Source: Bhargavaea cecembensis
GTDB taxonomy: Bacteria > Bacillota > Bacilli > Bacillales_A > Planococcaceae
Reading direction: 5' to 3'
NCBI RefSeq assembly: GCF_000826125.2
Contig: NZ_LN651372.1
Coordinates: 381,572-440,062 of the forward strand
Length of the DNA: 58,491 nucleotides
Numbering within the stretch: position 1 is the first letter of the stretch; every line of letters begins with the position of its first letter. The notes below the pieces were generated by a model, which saw nothing but the letters and a program-made list of their open reading frames with translations, ran no database searches and was not told where the DNA came from. Position numbers and translations under genes: made by a program. Positions 50,256-58,491 of the stretch are shown here, piece by piece.

Positions 50256-50288
50256 TAAAAGACTCCCCGCTACATGCGGAGAGTCTCA
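50256..50288 (-). terminator. Terminator of the opp operon
   Basis: The stem GACTCTCCGC / GCGGGGAGTC is followed by TTTTAGTG on the minus strand, 7 bp past the oppF stop. Confidence 0.85.
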
Positions 50289-50294
50289 CTTAAC

Positions 50295-51344
50295 TTATTG
50301 GTGTTGCAGTTCGTGGCCTTCTTTGGCCATGATTTCGGGGTCGTACAGGTGGCAGGCGACTTGGTGGCCTGGTTCGACTTCGCGGAATTCCGGATCGATT
50401 GCCGCGCAGCTGTCCATGGCGAACGGGCAGCGGGTGCGGAACCGGCAGCCGGACGGGACGTCGGTCGGGCTCGGAACGTCGCCGCTCAGGATGATCTGTT
50501 CGCGGGTGCGTTCCTTTTCTGGGTCCGGGAGCGGGATCGCCGAGAGGAGCGCCTGGGTGTACGGGTGGAGCGGCTTTTCGTAGAGGACTTCGCTGTCGGC
50601 GAGTTCCACGATTTTGCCGAGATACATGACCGCAATCCGGTCGCTGATGTATTTCACCATCGACAAGTCGTGCGCGATGAACAGGTACGTCAGGCCCCGG
50701 TCTTTCTGCAATTCTTTCAGCAGGTTGACGATCTGGGCCTGGATCGAGACGTCGAGTGCGGCGATCGGTTCGTCGGCGACGATGAATTCCGGTTCGACGG
50801 CGAGTGCGCGGGCGATGCCGATCCGCTGGCGCTGGCCGCCGGAGAATTCGTGCGGGTAGCGGCCGGCGTGGCTTTTATTGAGCCCGACGAGTTCCAGCAG
50901 TTCGTGGACCCGGGTGTTGCGCTCCTTCGGCTTCATGTCCGGGTTGTGGATGACGAGGCCTTCGGAGACGATTTCGGAGACCGTCATTCGCGGGTTGAGC
51001 GATGAGTACGGGTCCTGGAAGATCATCTGCATGTCGTGGTTGAGCCGACGCTTTGCCGCGCGGTCGATGCGGCCGCCGATCGGCATGCCGTTGAACACCA
51101 CTTCCCCGTCCGTCGGTTCATAGATGCGGGTGAGCGTCCGGCCGACCGTCGACTTGCCGCAGCCGGATTCGCCGACGAGGCCGAGCGTTTCTCCGCGCTT
51201 GATCGAGAAGCTGATGCCGTCGACCGCCTTCAGGACGGTCTTGCGGTCGATCCGGAAATGTTTCTTCAAATCGTTCACGACGAGCAGGTCGTCCGCAGAA
51301 CTGCGGACCGCCGGCGCTGCCAGAGGATTCGCCTTGTTCGTCAT
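50295..51344 (-). CDS. oppF: Oligopeptide ABC transporter ATPase OppF
   Basis: A 349-residue ATPase. Walker [11 protein letters not shown]-loop [13 protein letters not shown], signature [14 protein letters not shown], Walker [14 protein letters not shown]-loop FIAHDLSMV. The C-terminal oligopeptide-transporter domain ends in a cysteine cluster ([15 protein letters not shown]). It overlaps oppD by 4 bp and closes the operon. With OppD it powers uptake of peptides of about 3-8 residues, including signalling peptides. Confidence 0.95.
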   Translation of the reverse strand: MTNKANPLAAPAVRSSADDLLVVNDLKKHFRIDRKTVLKAVDGISFSIKRGETLGLVGESGCGKSTVGRTLTRIYEPTDGEVVFNGMPIGGRIDRAAKRRLNHDMQMIFQDPYSSLNPRMTVSEIVSEGLVIHNPDMKPKERNTRVHELLELVGLNKSHAGRYPHEFSGGQRQRIGIARALAVEPEFIVADEPIAALDVSIQAQIVNLLKELQKDRGLTYLFIAHDLSMVKYISDRIAVMYLGKIVELADSEVLYEKPLHPYTQALLSAIPLPDPEKERTREQIILSGDVPSPTDVPSGCRFRTRCPFAMDSCAAIDPEFREVEPGHQVACHLYDPEIMAKEGHELQHQ

Positions 51345-52405
51345 ACGGTCACCCCCTCGGCTTCGGTTGCTGCGGCCTCGGCGCTTTTCCGGCCTTTCCG
51401 GATTTCGTCCGGCACGTGCTTGTCCGGTGTGCGCTCATCCTGCAGCCAGCAGCGCACCGCCTGGGTTCCGCTGATCGCGACGGCGCCCGGGTTGTAGTCG
51501 TGGCACACTTTCATCGTATACGGGCAGCGTGCCGCGAACGGACAGCCCGTGCCGAGCGCAGACGGATCCGGCGGCGATCCGGGGATTGGGATGAGCGGTT
51601 CGGACCGCTTGGCGTCCAGGTTCGGCATCGAGCGGAGCAGACCGAGCGTGTACGGGTGCTGCGGCCGGTAGAAGATTTCGTCGAGCGTGCCCTGTTCGAC
51701 GACTTCGCCCGCATACATGACCGCAACCCGGTCCGCCATATTGGCGACGACGCCGAGGTCATGCGTGATGAGGATGATGCCGGTGTCCATCTTGTCCTGC
51801 AGGTTGCGCATGAGGCGCAGGATCTGGGCCTGGATCGTCACGTCGAGCGCGGTCGTCGGCTCGTCGGCGATGAGGATCTTCGGATTGCAGGCGAGCGCGA
51901 TCGCAATGACGACGCGCTGGCGCATGCCGCCGGAAAACTGGTGGGGATAGGCGTCGAGCCGCGACTCCGCGTTCGGGATCCCGACAAGCTCGAGCATTTC
52001 CTTCGCCCGCTTGCGTGCCTGTTTTTTCGTCAGGTCGGTGTGGCGGGACAGGCCCTCCATGATCTGCTTGCCGATCTTCATCGTCGGGTTGAGCGAGGTC
52101 ATCGGGTCCTGGAACACCATCGAGATGTCGGAGCCCCGCACCGACTGGATTTCCTTGCTTGAGAATTTCAGCATGTCCTTCCCTTCGTAGCGGATCGCGC
52201 CTTCCGGGATGACCGCGTTCTGTTTCGGCAGGAGCTGCATGATCGACTTGGCGGTGACCGATTTGCCCGATCCGGATTCGCCGACGATCGCGAGCGTCTC
52301 CCCTTTCTTCAATGAGAAGCTGACGCCCCTGACAGCGGGCACCGCCCCGTTCCGGGTCTTGAATGAAACATGCAGGTTGTCGACTTCCAGGATGTTCTGG
52401 TCCAT
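51341..52405 (-). CDS. oppD: Oligopeptide ABC transporter ATPase OppD
   Basis: A 354-residue ATPase. Walker [10 protein letters not shown] (Val after Ser), signature [14 protein letters not shown], Walker [14 protein letters not shown]-loop ITHDLGVV. C-terminal cysteines in [15 protein letters not shown]. Separated from oppC by 10 bp. The signature FSGGMRQR is typical of OppD rather than OppF. Confidence 0.95.
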   Translation of the reverse strand: MDQNILEVDNLHVSFKTRNGAVPAVRGVSFSLKKGETLAIVGESGSGKSVTAKSIMQLLPKQNAVIPEGAIRYEGKDMLKFSSKEIQSVRGSDISMVFQDPMTSLNPTMKIGKQIMEGLSRHTDLTKKQARKRAKEMLELVGIPNAESRLDAYPHQFSGGMRQRVVIAIALACNPKILIADEPTTALDVTIQAQILRLMRNLQDKMDTGIILITHDLGVVANMADRVAVMYAGEVVEQGTLDEIFYRPQHPYTLGLLRSMPNLDAKRSEPLIPIPGSPPDPSALGTGCPFAARCPYTMKVCHDYNPGAVAISGTQAVRCWLQDERTPDKHVPDEIRKGRKSAEAAATEAEGVTV

Positions 52406-52415
52406 TTGTTGACCC

Positions 52416-53470
<1,055 letters not shown>

Positions 53471-53474
<4 letters not shown>

Positions 53475-54403
53475 GCCTGGCTGCCCCCTTTCAGGTCGAT
53501 CCGCGGATCAAGGAAGCCGTACAGCACGTCGACGATAAAGACGACCGCGATGAAGAGCGCACTGTAGAAGAGCGTGATGCCCATGATGACGCTGTAGTCG
53601 AGCACGAGGATGGACAGCGTGAACTGTTCCCCGAGCCCCGGAACGCCGAAGATCTTCTCGATGACGAGTGTCCCCGTCATGATCGACACCGCGAGCGGCC
53701 CGAGCATTGTGACGACCGGGATGAGGGCGTTCCGGATGACGTGCTTCCAGATGACGCCGGATTCGTTCAGCCCTTTGGCGCGGGCGGTCGTGACATAATC
53801 CTGGCCGAGCACTTCGAGCATTTCGCTCCGGATGAACCGGGCGACCGTCGCCGTCACCGTCACCGACAGGGCGAGCGACGGCATGATCGTGCTCCAGTAG
53901 TTTTCCCAGAGCGCGACCGGCAGCCAGCCGAGCTTGACGCCGATGTAGTACTGCATGAGCGCCGCGAACACGAACGACGGGATCGACATGCCGAGCACGG
54001 CAAGCGTGACGGACGAGTAGTCGAGCCATGTGTTGTGGCGGAGCGCCGACACGATGCCGAGGATGAGCCCGAGGATTGCGCCGAACACGAGCCCCTGGAG
54101 GCCGATGAACGCCGAAGGCCCGACCCGGTCGCCGATCATGCTCATGACCGTGCGTCCCTGGTACTGGAATGAATAGCCGAGGTCCCCCTGGAGCAGGTTG
54201 CCGATGTATGTGATGTACTGGACCGCGACCGGCTTGTCGAGTCCGTACTTCGCATCGAGGATCGCCCGCTGCGAATCCGATAGCTTCTCCGCGTTCGAAT
54301 ACGGCGTTCCCGGCAGCAGCTGCATGAGGAGGAAGGTGGCCGTCACGATGATGAACAGCGTGATGACCGAGTACAGGAAGCGTTTCAGCAAGTAGCGTTT
54401 CAT
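53471..54403 (-). CDS. oppB: Oligopeptide ABC transporter permease OppB
   Basis: A 310-residue permease with six helices. It opens MKRYLLKRFLYSVITLFIIV and has the OppB motif MQLLPGTPYSNAEKL. EAA loop: YVTTARAKGLNESGVIWKHV. Start ATG 54403 has AGAGGTGA upstream. It is separated from oppA by a 217-bp gap holding a terminator-like hairpin and a repeat array, so B-C-D-F expression may differ from that of oppA. Confidence 0.95.
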
Positions 54404-54451
54404 GATGTCCGTTCACCTCTCTTGAACTTCCTAGTCAGGTTAGATTCCGGC

Positions 54452-54535
54452 GAATGTTAAGCAAACCGGGCCGAATGTTAAGCAAACACCCGTGAATGTT
54501 AAGCAAGCCGCTCTGAATGTTAAGCAAGCACGTCC
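54452..54535. repeat. Phased array, 4 x 21 bp, core GAATGTTAAGCAA
   Basis: Four units start at 54452, 54473, 54494 and 54515, each exactly 21 bp, with a 13-bp conserved core (GAATGTTAAGCAA) and 8 variable bases. It lies inside the opp operon between the oppA terminator and oppB, and so is probably transcribed. Confidence 0.9.
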
Positions 54536-54563
54536 ACGCAGGATTGGTGCTTCCCGGAAATAC

Positions 54564-54600
54564 AGAAAAGCGGAGGATGCACCAGTGGCTCCCCCGCTTG
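54564..54600 (-). terminator. Intercistronic terminator between oppA and oppB
   Basis: AGCGGGGGA pairs with TCCTCCGCT on the minus strand, followed by TTTTCTG, 21 bp past the oppA stop. Probably leaky. Confidence 0.7.
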
Positions 54601-54620
54601 TCTGCTGCTTTGATGAAGGT

Positions 54621-56276
54621 TTATTCGACCGACGTCCACTTCAGGGAAATGTCCGCGCCGGCCGGGTGGATGATGAGGTTCTTGATGTCCGGACGGGTCA
54701 GGTACGAGTTGCCGCGCTGGTAGAGCGGTGCGATGGCCGCGTCTTCCTCGAGCAGGACCTTCTCGATGTCGAGAAGCGTCTTGTAGCGGTGGCTCAGATC
54801 CGTGTCCGTGCGGGCATCCGCCACGAGCTCGTCAAGCTTCGGATTGTGGTAGTCCATCCGGTTCGCGGAGCTGCCGTCGACCCACATGTCGAGGTAGGTC
54901 ATCGGGTCCGCGTAGTCAGGACCCCATGTCGAGAGGGAAAGATCATATTCGATCGCCTTCTCGATTTCAAGGCGCTGTGCGAACGGAACCGCTTTCAGTT
55001 CGAGCTTGAAGCCCGGCAGGTTGTCTTCGAGCTGTGCCTGAAGGTATTCGCCGACTTTCTTCATCTCGTCGGTGTCCGCCATGTTGATGGAGACCGTGAG
55101 GCCGTCCTTGCCGGTTTCCTCAAGGCCCTTTTCCCAGAATTCCTTCGCTTCTTCCGGTGTGCCTTTGTTGATGTCGCCGTTCAGTTCGCGGAAGTCCACG
55201 TCTTCAGGGGACTTGTAGAAGCCTTCCGGAACCGCGCCGTAGAGCGGAACGGAGCCGTCTTTGAGGATGACGTCCGTCAGGCCTTCGCGGTCGATGGCCA
55301 TTGTGATCGCACGGCGGATGTTGACGTTCTTGAGTTCTTCGTTGTTATGGTTGAAGCGGAGGAACACGGTGCCGGACGCCTTCTCGTTCGTGAAGCCGTC
55401 GTTGTCCTGGTACTGGTCGACGAGCGACGAAGTGAGCTTCACGCGGTCGACTTTGTCCGTTTCATACAGGTTTGCGCCGGATTGTGCGTCTTTGATGACG
55501 ATGAATTCGACCTTGTCGAGCTTCACGGTGTCGGCATCCCAGTAGTCTTCGTTCTTCTCAAGCGTCCAGCCCTGCTCCTGCTGCCAGGCCGTGAATTTGA
55601 ACGGTCCGTTTGATAGGATGTTGTCCGCTTCAAGCGCGTACTGGTCGCCCTGCTCTTCGACGAACTTCTCGTTCTGCGGCAGGAATGTCGCGAATGCGAG
55701 GAGCGTCTCGAACAGCGGGTTCGGTGCTTCGAGCGTCACTTCGAGCGTCTGGTCGTCGACGGCCTTGATGCCGAGTTCATCGGCGTCGGCTTCTTCTTCC
55801 ATGATCTTCTCGGCGTTTTTGATGCCTGCCGTGACGAGCATGTAGTTGTAAGGGCCGGCTTCGCGCATGACGCGCTTCCACGCATATTCGTAGTCATGGG
55901 CCGTGACAGGATCTCCGTTGCTCCAGTTCTGTTCGCGGAGCGTGAACGTGTGGACGGTTTCGTCATCGTTCTTGTCATGCTTCTCGGCCCCGGCCAGTTC
56001 CACCTGGTTTGATTCGTTCTGGCGGTAGAGCCCTTCGTTGATGTTGTTCAGCACGTTGAACGCGATTGAGTCGTGCGCCTTCGTGGAATCCATCGTCGGA
56101 ATATCGGATCCTTCGCTCAAGACGATCGTCTGCGCCTTCGAGCCATCCCCCTCGGATCCGCTCCCCCCGGATCCTTCGGAACTCTTGCCGTCGCCCGAGT
56201 CGCTGAAATTGCAGCCTGCGAGCATCAGCATCGCCGCGGCCGGGAGCATGAATCGTTTGATCCACTTTGTACCCAT
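54621..56276 (-). CDS. oppA: Oligopeptide-binding lipoprotein OppA
   Basis: A 551-residue family 5 solute-binding protein. Start ATG 56276 after AAGGGGGAAATT. Signal peptide KRFMLPAAAMLMLAGC with a clear lipobox. A Ser/Gly-rich linker follows, then TIVLSEGSDIPTMDSTKAHD. Domain landmarks include DPVTAHDYEYAWKRVM-type sequence (GDPVTAHDYEYAWKRV) and NVNIRRAITMAIDREGL. It captures peptides for the OppBCDF channel. First gene of the operon. In B. cereus, Opp imports processed PapR, so it may serve the PlcR circuit here. Confidence 0.95.
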   Translation of the reverse strand: MGTKWIKRFMLPAAAMLMLAGCNFSDSGDGKSSEGSGGSGSEGDGSKAQTIVLSEGSDIPTMDSTKAHDSIAFNVLNNINEGLYRQNESNQVELAGAEKHDKNDDETVHTFTLREQNWSNGDPVTAHDYEYAWKRVMREAGPYNYMLVTAGIKNAEKIMEEEADADELGIKAVDDQTLEVTLEAPNPLFETLLAFATFLPQNEKFVEEQGDQYALEADNILSNGPFKFTAWQQEQGWTLEKNEDYWDADTVKLDKVEFIVIKDAQSGANLYETDKVDRVKLTSSLVDQYQDNDGFTNEKASGTVFLRFNHNNEELKNVNIRRAITMAIDREGLTDVILKDGSVPLYGAVPEGFYKSPEDVDFRELNGDINKGTPEEAKEFWEKGLEETGKDGLTVSINMADTDEMKKVGEYLQAQLEDNLPGFKLELKAVPFAQRLEIEKAIEYDLSLSTWGPDYADPMTYLDMWVDGSSANRMDYHNPKLDELVADARTDTDLSHRYKTLLDIEKVLLEEDAAIAPLYQRGNSYLTRPDIKNLIIHPAGADISLKWTSVE

Positions 56277-56310
56277 AATTTCCCCCTTCTTTCTGTATAA
56301 AGATAGTCCT

Positions 56311-56339
56311 ATTTTATATATACTAATGCTAGAATGCAA
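56311..56339 (-). promoter_or_regulatory. oppA promoter
   Basis: -35 TTGCAT (56339-56334), a 17-bp spacer and -10 TAAAAT (56316-56311) on the minus strand, in an AT-rich leader 35 bp before the start codon. Confidence 0.55.
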
Positions 56340-56403
56340 TATCTTTTTAAACAATTTAGAAATATGAAACCGCTGACACTTTTGCACGGAAAGGAAGTTT
56401 TGC

Positions 56404-56763
56404 ATGATTAATAAATTCATCCCGGTCCTTTTCCTTGTCCCGCCCGGCTTTGCCGGATATGCCTGGCTGACCGGCACACCCGAACCGGTGAGGGCCGCCG
56501 ACCTGTTGTTCTACGTCAGCATCGCACTCATGCTCGCCGGCGGCATCCTGTACATCGCGCGCCACGAAGTGACCGAAACGTTCACCCGTAACTGGAAACG
56601 GTTTTTCCGGACGGGCCGGCGCGAGCAGTTCATCCGGGAAGCGGAAGGAAGCCGGGGAGAAAAGGCCCGGTTCAAGAAAGAGCCGCTTCCCGCCCGTCCC
56701 GTGTTCCTGTTCGGCCTGTACTGCTTCACCGTGAGCCTCGTCGCCTCGTTCCTTCTCATGTAG
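56404..56763 (+). CDS. Small membrane protein of unknown function
   Basis: A 119-residue protein with three hydrophobic helices: INKFIPVLFLVPPGFAGYAW, DLLFYVSIALMLAGGILYIA and VFLFGLYCFTVSLVASFLLM. A basic cytoplasmic loop of about 45 residues (NWKRFFRTGRREQF, RGEKARFKKEP) separates the second and third. The layout resembles DUF3899-type membrane proteins. Start ATG 56404 follows GGAAAGGAAG. It is convergent with the dipeptidase, whose stop is 1 bp away. Confidence 0.7.
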   Translation: MINKFIPVLFLVPPGFAGYAWLTGTPEPVRAADLLFYVSIALMLAGGILYIARHEVTETFTRNWKRFFRTGRREQFIREAEGSRGEKARFKKEPLPARPVFLFGLYCFTVSLVASFLLM

Positions 56764-56764
56764 G

Positions 56765-57691
56765 TCAGCGGGGCCGGTGCTCAAGGAAGTTCCGGTAGGC
56801 GAATCCGCGCACCTGGTCTTCGGAATAGCGCTTCAGCAGCTCATTGATCAAGTTCGGCTGCATCGAAGCGTCGGACAGCCGGTCGACTTTGTCGGTGATC
56901 CCGTCGAAGTCGGAGCCGAGCCCGATATGCTTCTCCCCGCCGATCGAGCAGAAATGGTCGATATGACGGATGAGGTCGTCGATCGTCACTTGTTCTGCTT
57001 CCCGGATGAATGCCGGGCAGTAGACGACGTGGGTCATGCCGCCCTTGGACCAGAGCGCCTTCGCCTGCTCATCATGCAGGTTGCGCACGTGGTCGCGGAC
57101 CGCGCGGGCGTTGGAATGGCTCGCAATCGGATATTCCGCCTCCTCGATGACGTCCCAGAAAGCCTTCTCGCACAAATGTGAGACGTCGGTGAGGATCCGG
57201 TGTTCGTTGTTGAACGCGACGATTTCGCGCCCGAACTGAGTGAGCCCGCCGCCTCGGGGCTCCCCGGCCCCGTCCGCGGCGAGGTTCGCGTTGTTCCACG
57301 TGAGGCCGACCGAGCGCACGCCGAGCCGGTGGAGGATCGACAGTTTCTTCAAGTCATTGCCGATCGCATCCACTCCTTCGAGCGTCAAGAGCGCCCCCGT
57401 CTCCCCCTCTTTCAGCGAGTCGAAGTCGGACCAGTCGCGGATGAGCTTCATGTCCGGGTTGTTGCCGAGCACATCCTCGTAGAACCAGTGCACCTGGTCG
57501 AGCGCGGCCTGGAACTTCTCTTCGGCTTTCATGCCCGGCCAGATGAAGATGGCGAACGCCTGGACCTTCACGTTTCCTTCGCGCAGCCGCTCCCGGTTCG
57601 TGTCGAGTTCGGGTGCGTCCGCGAATTTGATTTTCCCGTCGGCTTCGTACAGTTTGAGCAGTGCATCACAGTGCAGGTCGATGATTTGCAA
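56765..57691 (-). CDS. Membrane dipeptidase family (M19) protein
   Basis: A 308-residue zinc dipeptidase. IIDLHCDALLKLYE supplies the first metal-site His and Asp. LTLEGVDAIG holds the bridging Glu, TDVSHLCEKAFWDVIEEAEY and PIASHSNARAV the later His ligands, and HIGLGSDFDGI the C-terminal Asp. I choose TTG 57691, preceded by AAGGAAGGGG. Earlier starts fall deep inside the upstream gene. It overlaps the amidotransferase gene by 26 bp, so the two are coupled. Confidence 0.9.
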   Translation of the reverse strand: MQIIDLHCDALLKLYEADGKIKFADAPELDTNRERLREGNVKVQAFAIFIWPGMKAEEKFQAALDQVHWFYEDVLGNNPDMKLIRDWSDFDSLKEGETGALLTLEGVDAIGNDLKKLSILHRLGVRSVGLTWNNANLAADGAGEPRGGGLTQFGREIVAFNNEHRILTDVSHLCEKAFWDVIEEAEYPIASHSNARAVRDHVRNLHDEQAKALWSKGGMTHVVYCPAFIREAEQVTIDDLIRHIDHFCSIGGEKHIGLGSDFDGITDKVDRLSDASMQPNLINELLKRYSEDQVRGFAYRNFLEHRPR

Positions 57692-58406
57692 CGGTTTTCG
57701 CCCCTTCCTTCGCAGTGTCGATGAGCCGGTTGAACAGCCGGAGCGAAGGCTCGTCACCCGCCGCCGCGAGGGCTTCCGGGTGCCACTGGACGCCGACCGC
57801 AAAGCGGTGCTCCGTGCTTTCGACCGCCTCGATGATGCCGTCGGACGCGATGCCCGACACCGCGAGCGGCGCCTTGACGTCCCGGACGGCCTGATGGTGG
57901 TAGGAGTTCACGCGGAACCGTTCGCCCTGTGCGGCCTCCCGGAGGATGCTGCCTTCGGCGGTCTCGACGAAATGGGACGGATGCGTGCGCGCCGCTTTCT
58001 GGCTATGCTGGAGCAGTTCCCGGTCGATCTGTCCGTAGATGTCCTGGTACATGTCGCCGCCTGCCGCAATCACCATGATCTGGAGGCCGCGGCAGATTGT
58101 CAGGAGCGGCATGTCGCGGTCAAGCGCCGCCTTGATGAGCGCAAGCTCCGATGCGTCCCGGCCGGGTGAAATCTCCCCGAGTCCGCGGTGCGGCTCTTCG
58201 CCGAACAACGTCGGGTCGATGTCCCCGCCGCCGGAGACGACGAGGCCGTCGAGCCGGCCGAGGATCTGTTCCGCGTCATTTTCCGTGTCGATCGGGATGA
58301 GCAGCGGAATGCCGCCCGCCCGCGAGACGGCGGTGATGTAGTCATAATTCAGCACGTGCCTGTAATCCAGCTCCACGTGGGTCGTGATGCCGATGATCGG
58401 TTTCAA
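57666..58406 (-). CDS. Class I glutamine amidotransferase (PuuD-like hydrolase)
   Basis: A 246-residue gamma-glutamyl-gamma-aminobutyrate-hydrolase-type enzyme. KPIIGITTHVELDY opens the fold. LVVSGGGDIDPTLFGE is the oxyanion strand, LLTICRGLQIM contains the nucleophilic Cys, and VGVQWHPEAL the His-Glu pair. The start is TTG 58406 after GAAGGGGG, which gives the usual N-terminus. It is co-transcribed with the M19 dipeptidase, suggesting a gamma-glutamyl or small-peptide salvage unit. The substrate is inferred from family only. The remaining 85 bp to the right edge show no assignable gene. Confidence 0.88.
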   Translation of the reverse strand: MKPIIGITTHVELDYRHVLNYDYITAVSRAGGIPLLIPIDTENDAEQILGRLDGLVVSGGGDIDPTLFGEEPHRGLGEISPGRDASELALIKAALDRDMPLLTICRGLQIMVIAAGGDMYQDIYGQIDRELLQHSQKAARTHPSHFVETAEGSILREAAQGERFRVNSYHHQAVRDVKAPLAVSGIASDGIIEAVESTEHRFAVGVQWHPEALAAAGDEPSLRLFNRLIDTAKEGAKTVANHRPAL

Positions 58407-58491
58407 TGGTGGTTCCCCCTTCAAGAATTTCTGTTGGTTTGTCCGGTGAGTCAGGATCGGTGTCACGATATGCCCGGAGCGACGTTCATCG

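Noticed and set aside
49800-50583. Three overlapping frames encoding peptides with repeated SDFxxLTPI-like motifs
   Set aside because: They are translations of the 20-bp DNA repeat in three frames, with no RBS and no conserved frame choice.

Overview
This 58.5-kb window comes from a Gram-positive, high-GC member of the Bacillales. Genes use strong Shine-Dalgarno sequences with many GTG and TTG starts. Several neighbours are Bacillus-type: nrnB, ydbS/ydbT, ywaD, a CotF-like coat protein, a YtrA-like operon, PlcR, oppABCDF, and sigma-B- and sigma-W-type promoters. Most coding sequence is GC-rich, which would fit a high-GC Planococcaceae lineage such as Bhargavaea. The genus is inference only. 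No rRNA, tRNA, insertion sequence or CRISPR array was seen.

Layout. 1-2.9 kb: the 3' part of ligD, then a complete ParMRC-like cassette (TTGTGCGCA iterons, actin-like ATPase, small ribbon-helix-helix protein). 2.9-5 kb: a small CxxC protein, nrnB and an acetyltransferase. 5-8.6 kb: an AT-rich two-gene unit, a NUDIX hydrolase followed by a PLD-helicase-DUF3427 protein, which looks acquired. 8.6-11 kb: a tandem pair of membrane-protein paralogues (one broken) and small proteins. 11-18.4 kb: htrA, a two-component system, an M23 peptidase, an AI-2E-type exporter and a DDAH-family enzyme. 18.4-23.4 kb: a sigma-B-type small protein gene and a sugar ABC operon with an extra small membrane protein. 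23.4-34.2 kb: an acetyltransferase, CotF-like protein, DUF2207 protein, sigma-W-type ydbST with an alkyltransferase-like gene, an amidase, a PadR/HAAS pair, ywaD and mscL.

34.2-38.7 kb is the most unusual region. A PlcR-family quorum-sensing regulator diverges from a split lantibiotic-dehydratase pair (LanB N-terminal protein and SpaB_C-like protein). A 36-codon gene follows that encodes a PapR-like exported peptide containing LPFE. A perfect PlcR box lies directly upstream of the peptide gene and a near-perfect one lies 3' of plcR. I read this as a PlcR-PapR cell-density circuit tied to a tRNA-dependent peptide-modifying enzyme. The oppABCDF operon at 50-56 kb is the type of importer PapR needs in Bacillus cereus.

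38.8-48.7 kb: glutaminase, an M15 peptidase, a DUF421 protein, a five-gene YtrA-like ABC operon with its operator, glutamate racemase, a TSUP transporter, a frameshifted coiled-coil gene and a lipoprotein. 48.8-58.4 kb: a thioesterase, two long repeat arrays, opp, a dipeptidase and a class I glutamine amidotransferase.

A second theme is a set of intergenic arrays at about 12.6, 14.9, 16.2, 49.5, 49.9 and 54.5 kb. Each has its own core word repeated every 20 or 21 bp (two helical turns). In several arrays two unit types alternate. Their function is unknown.
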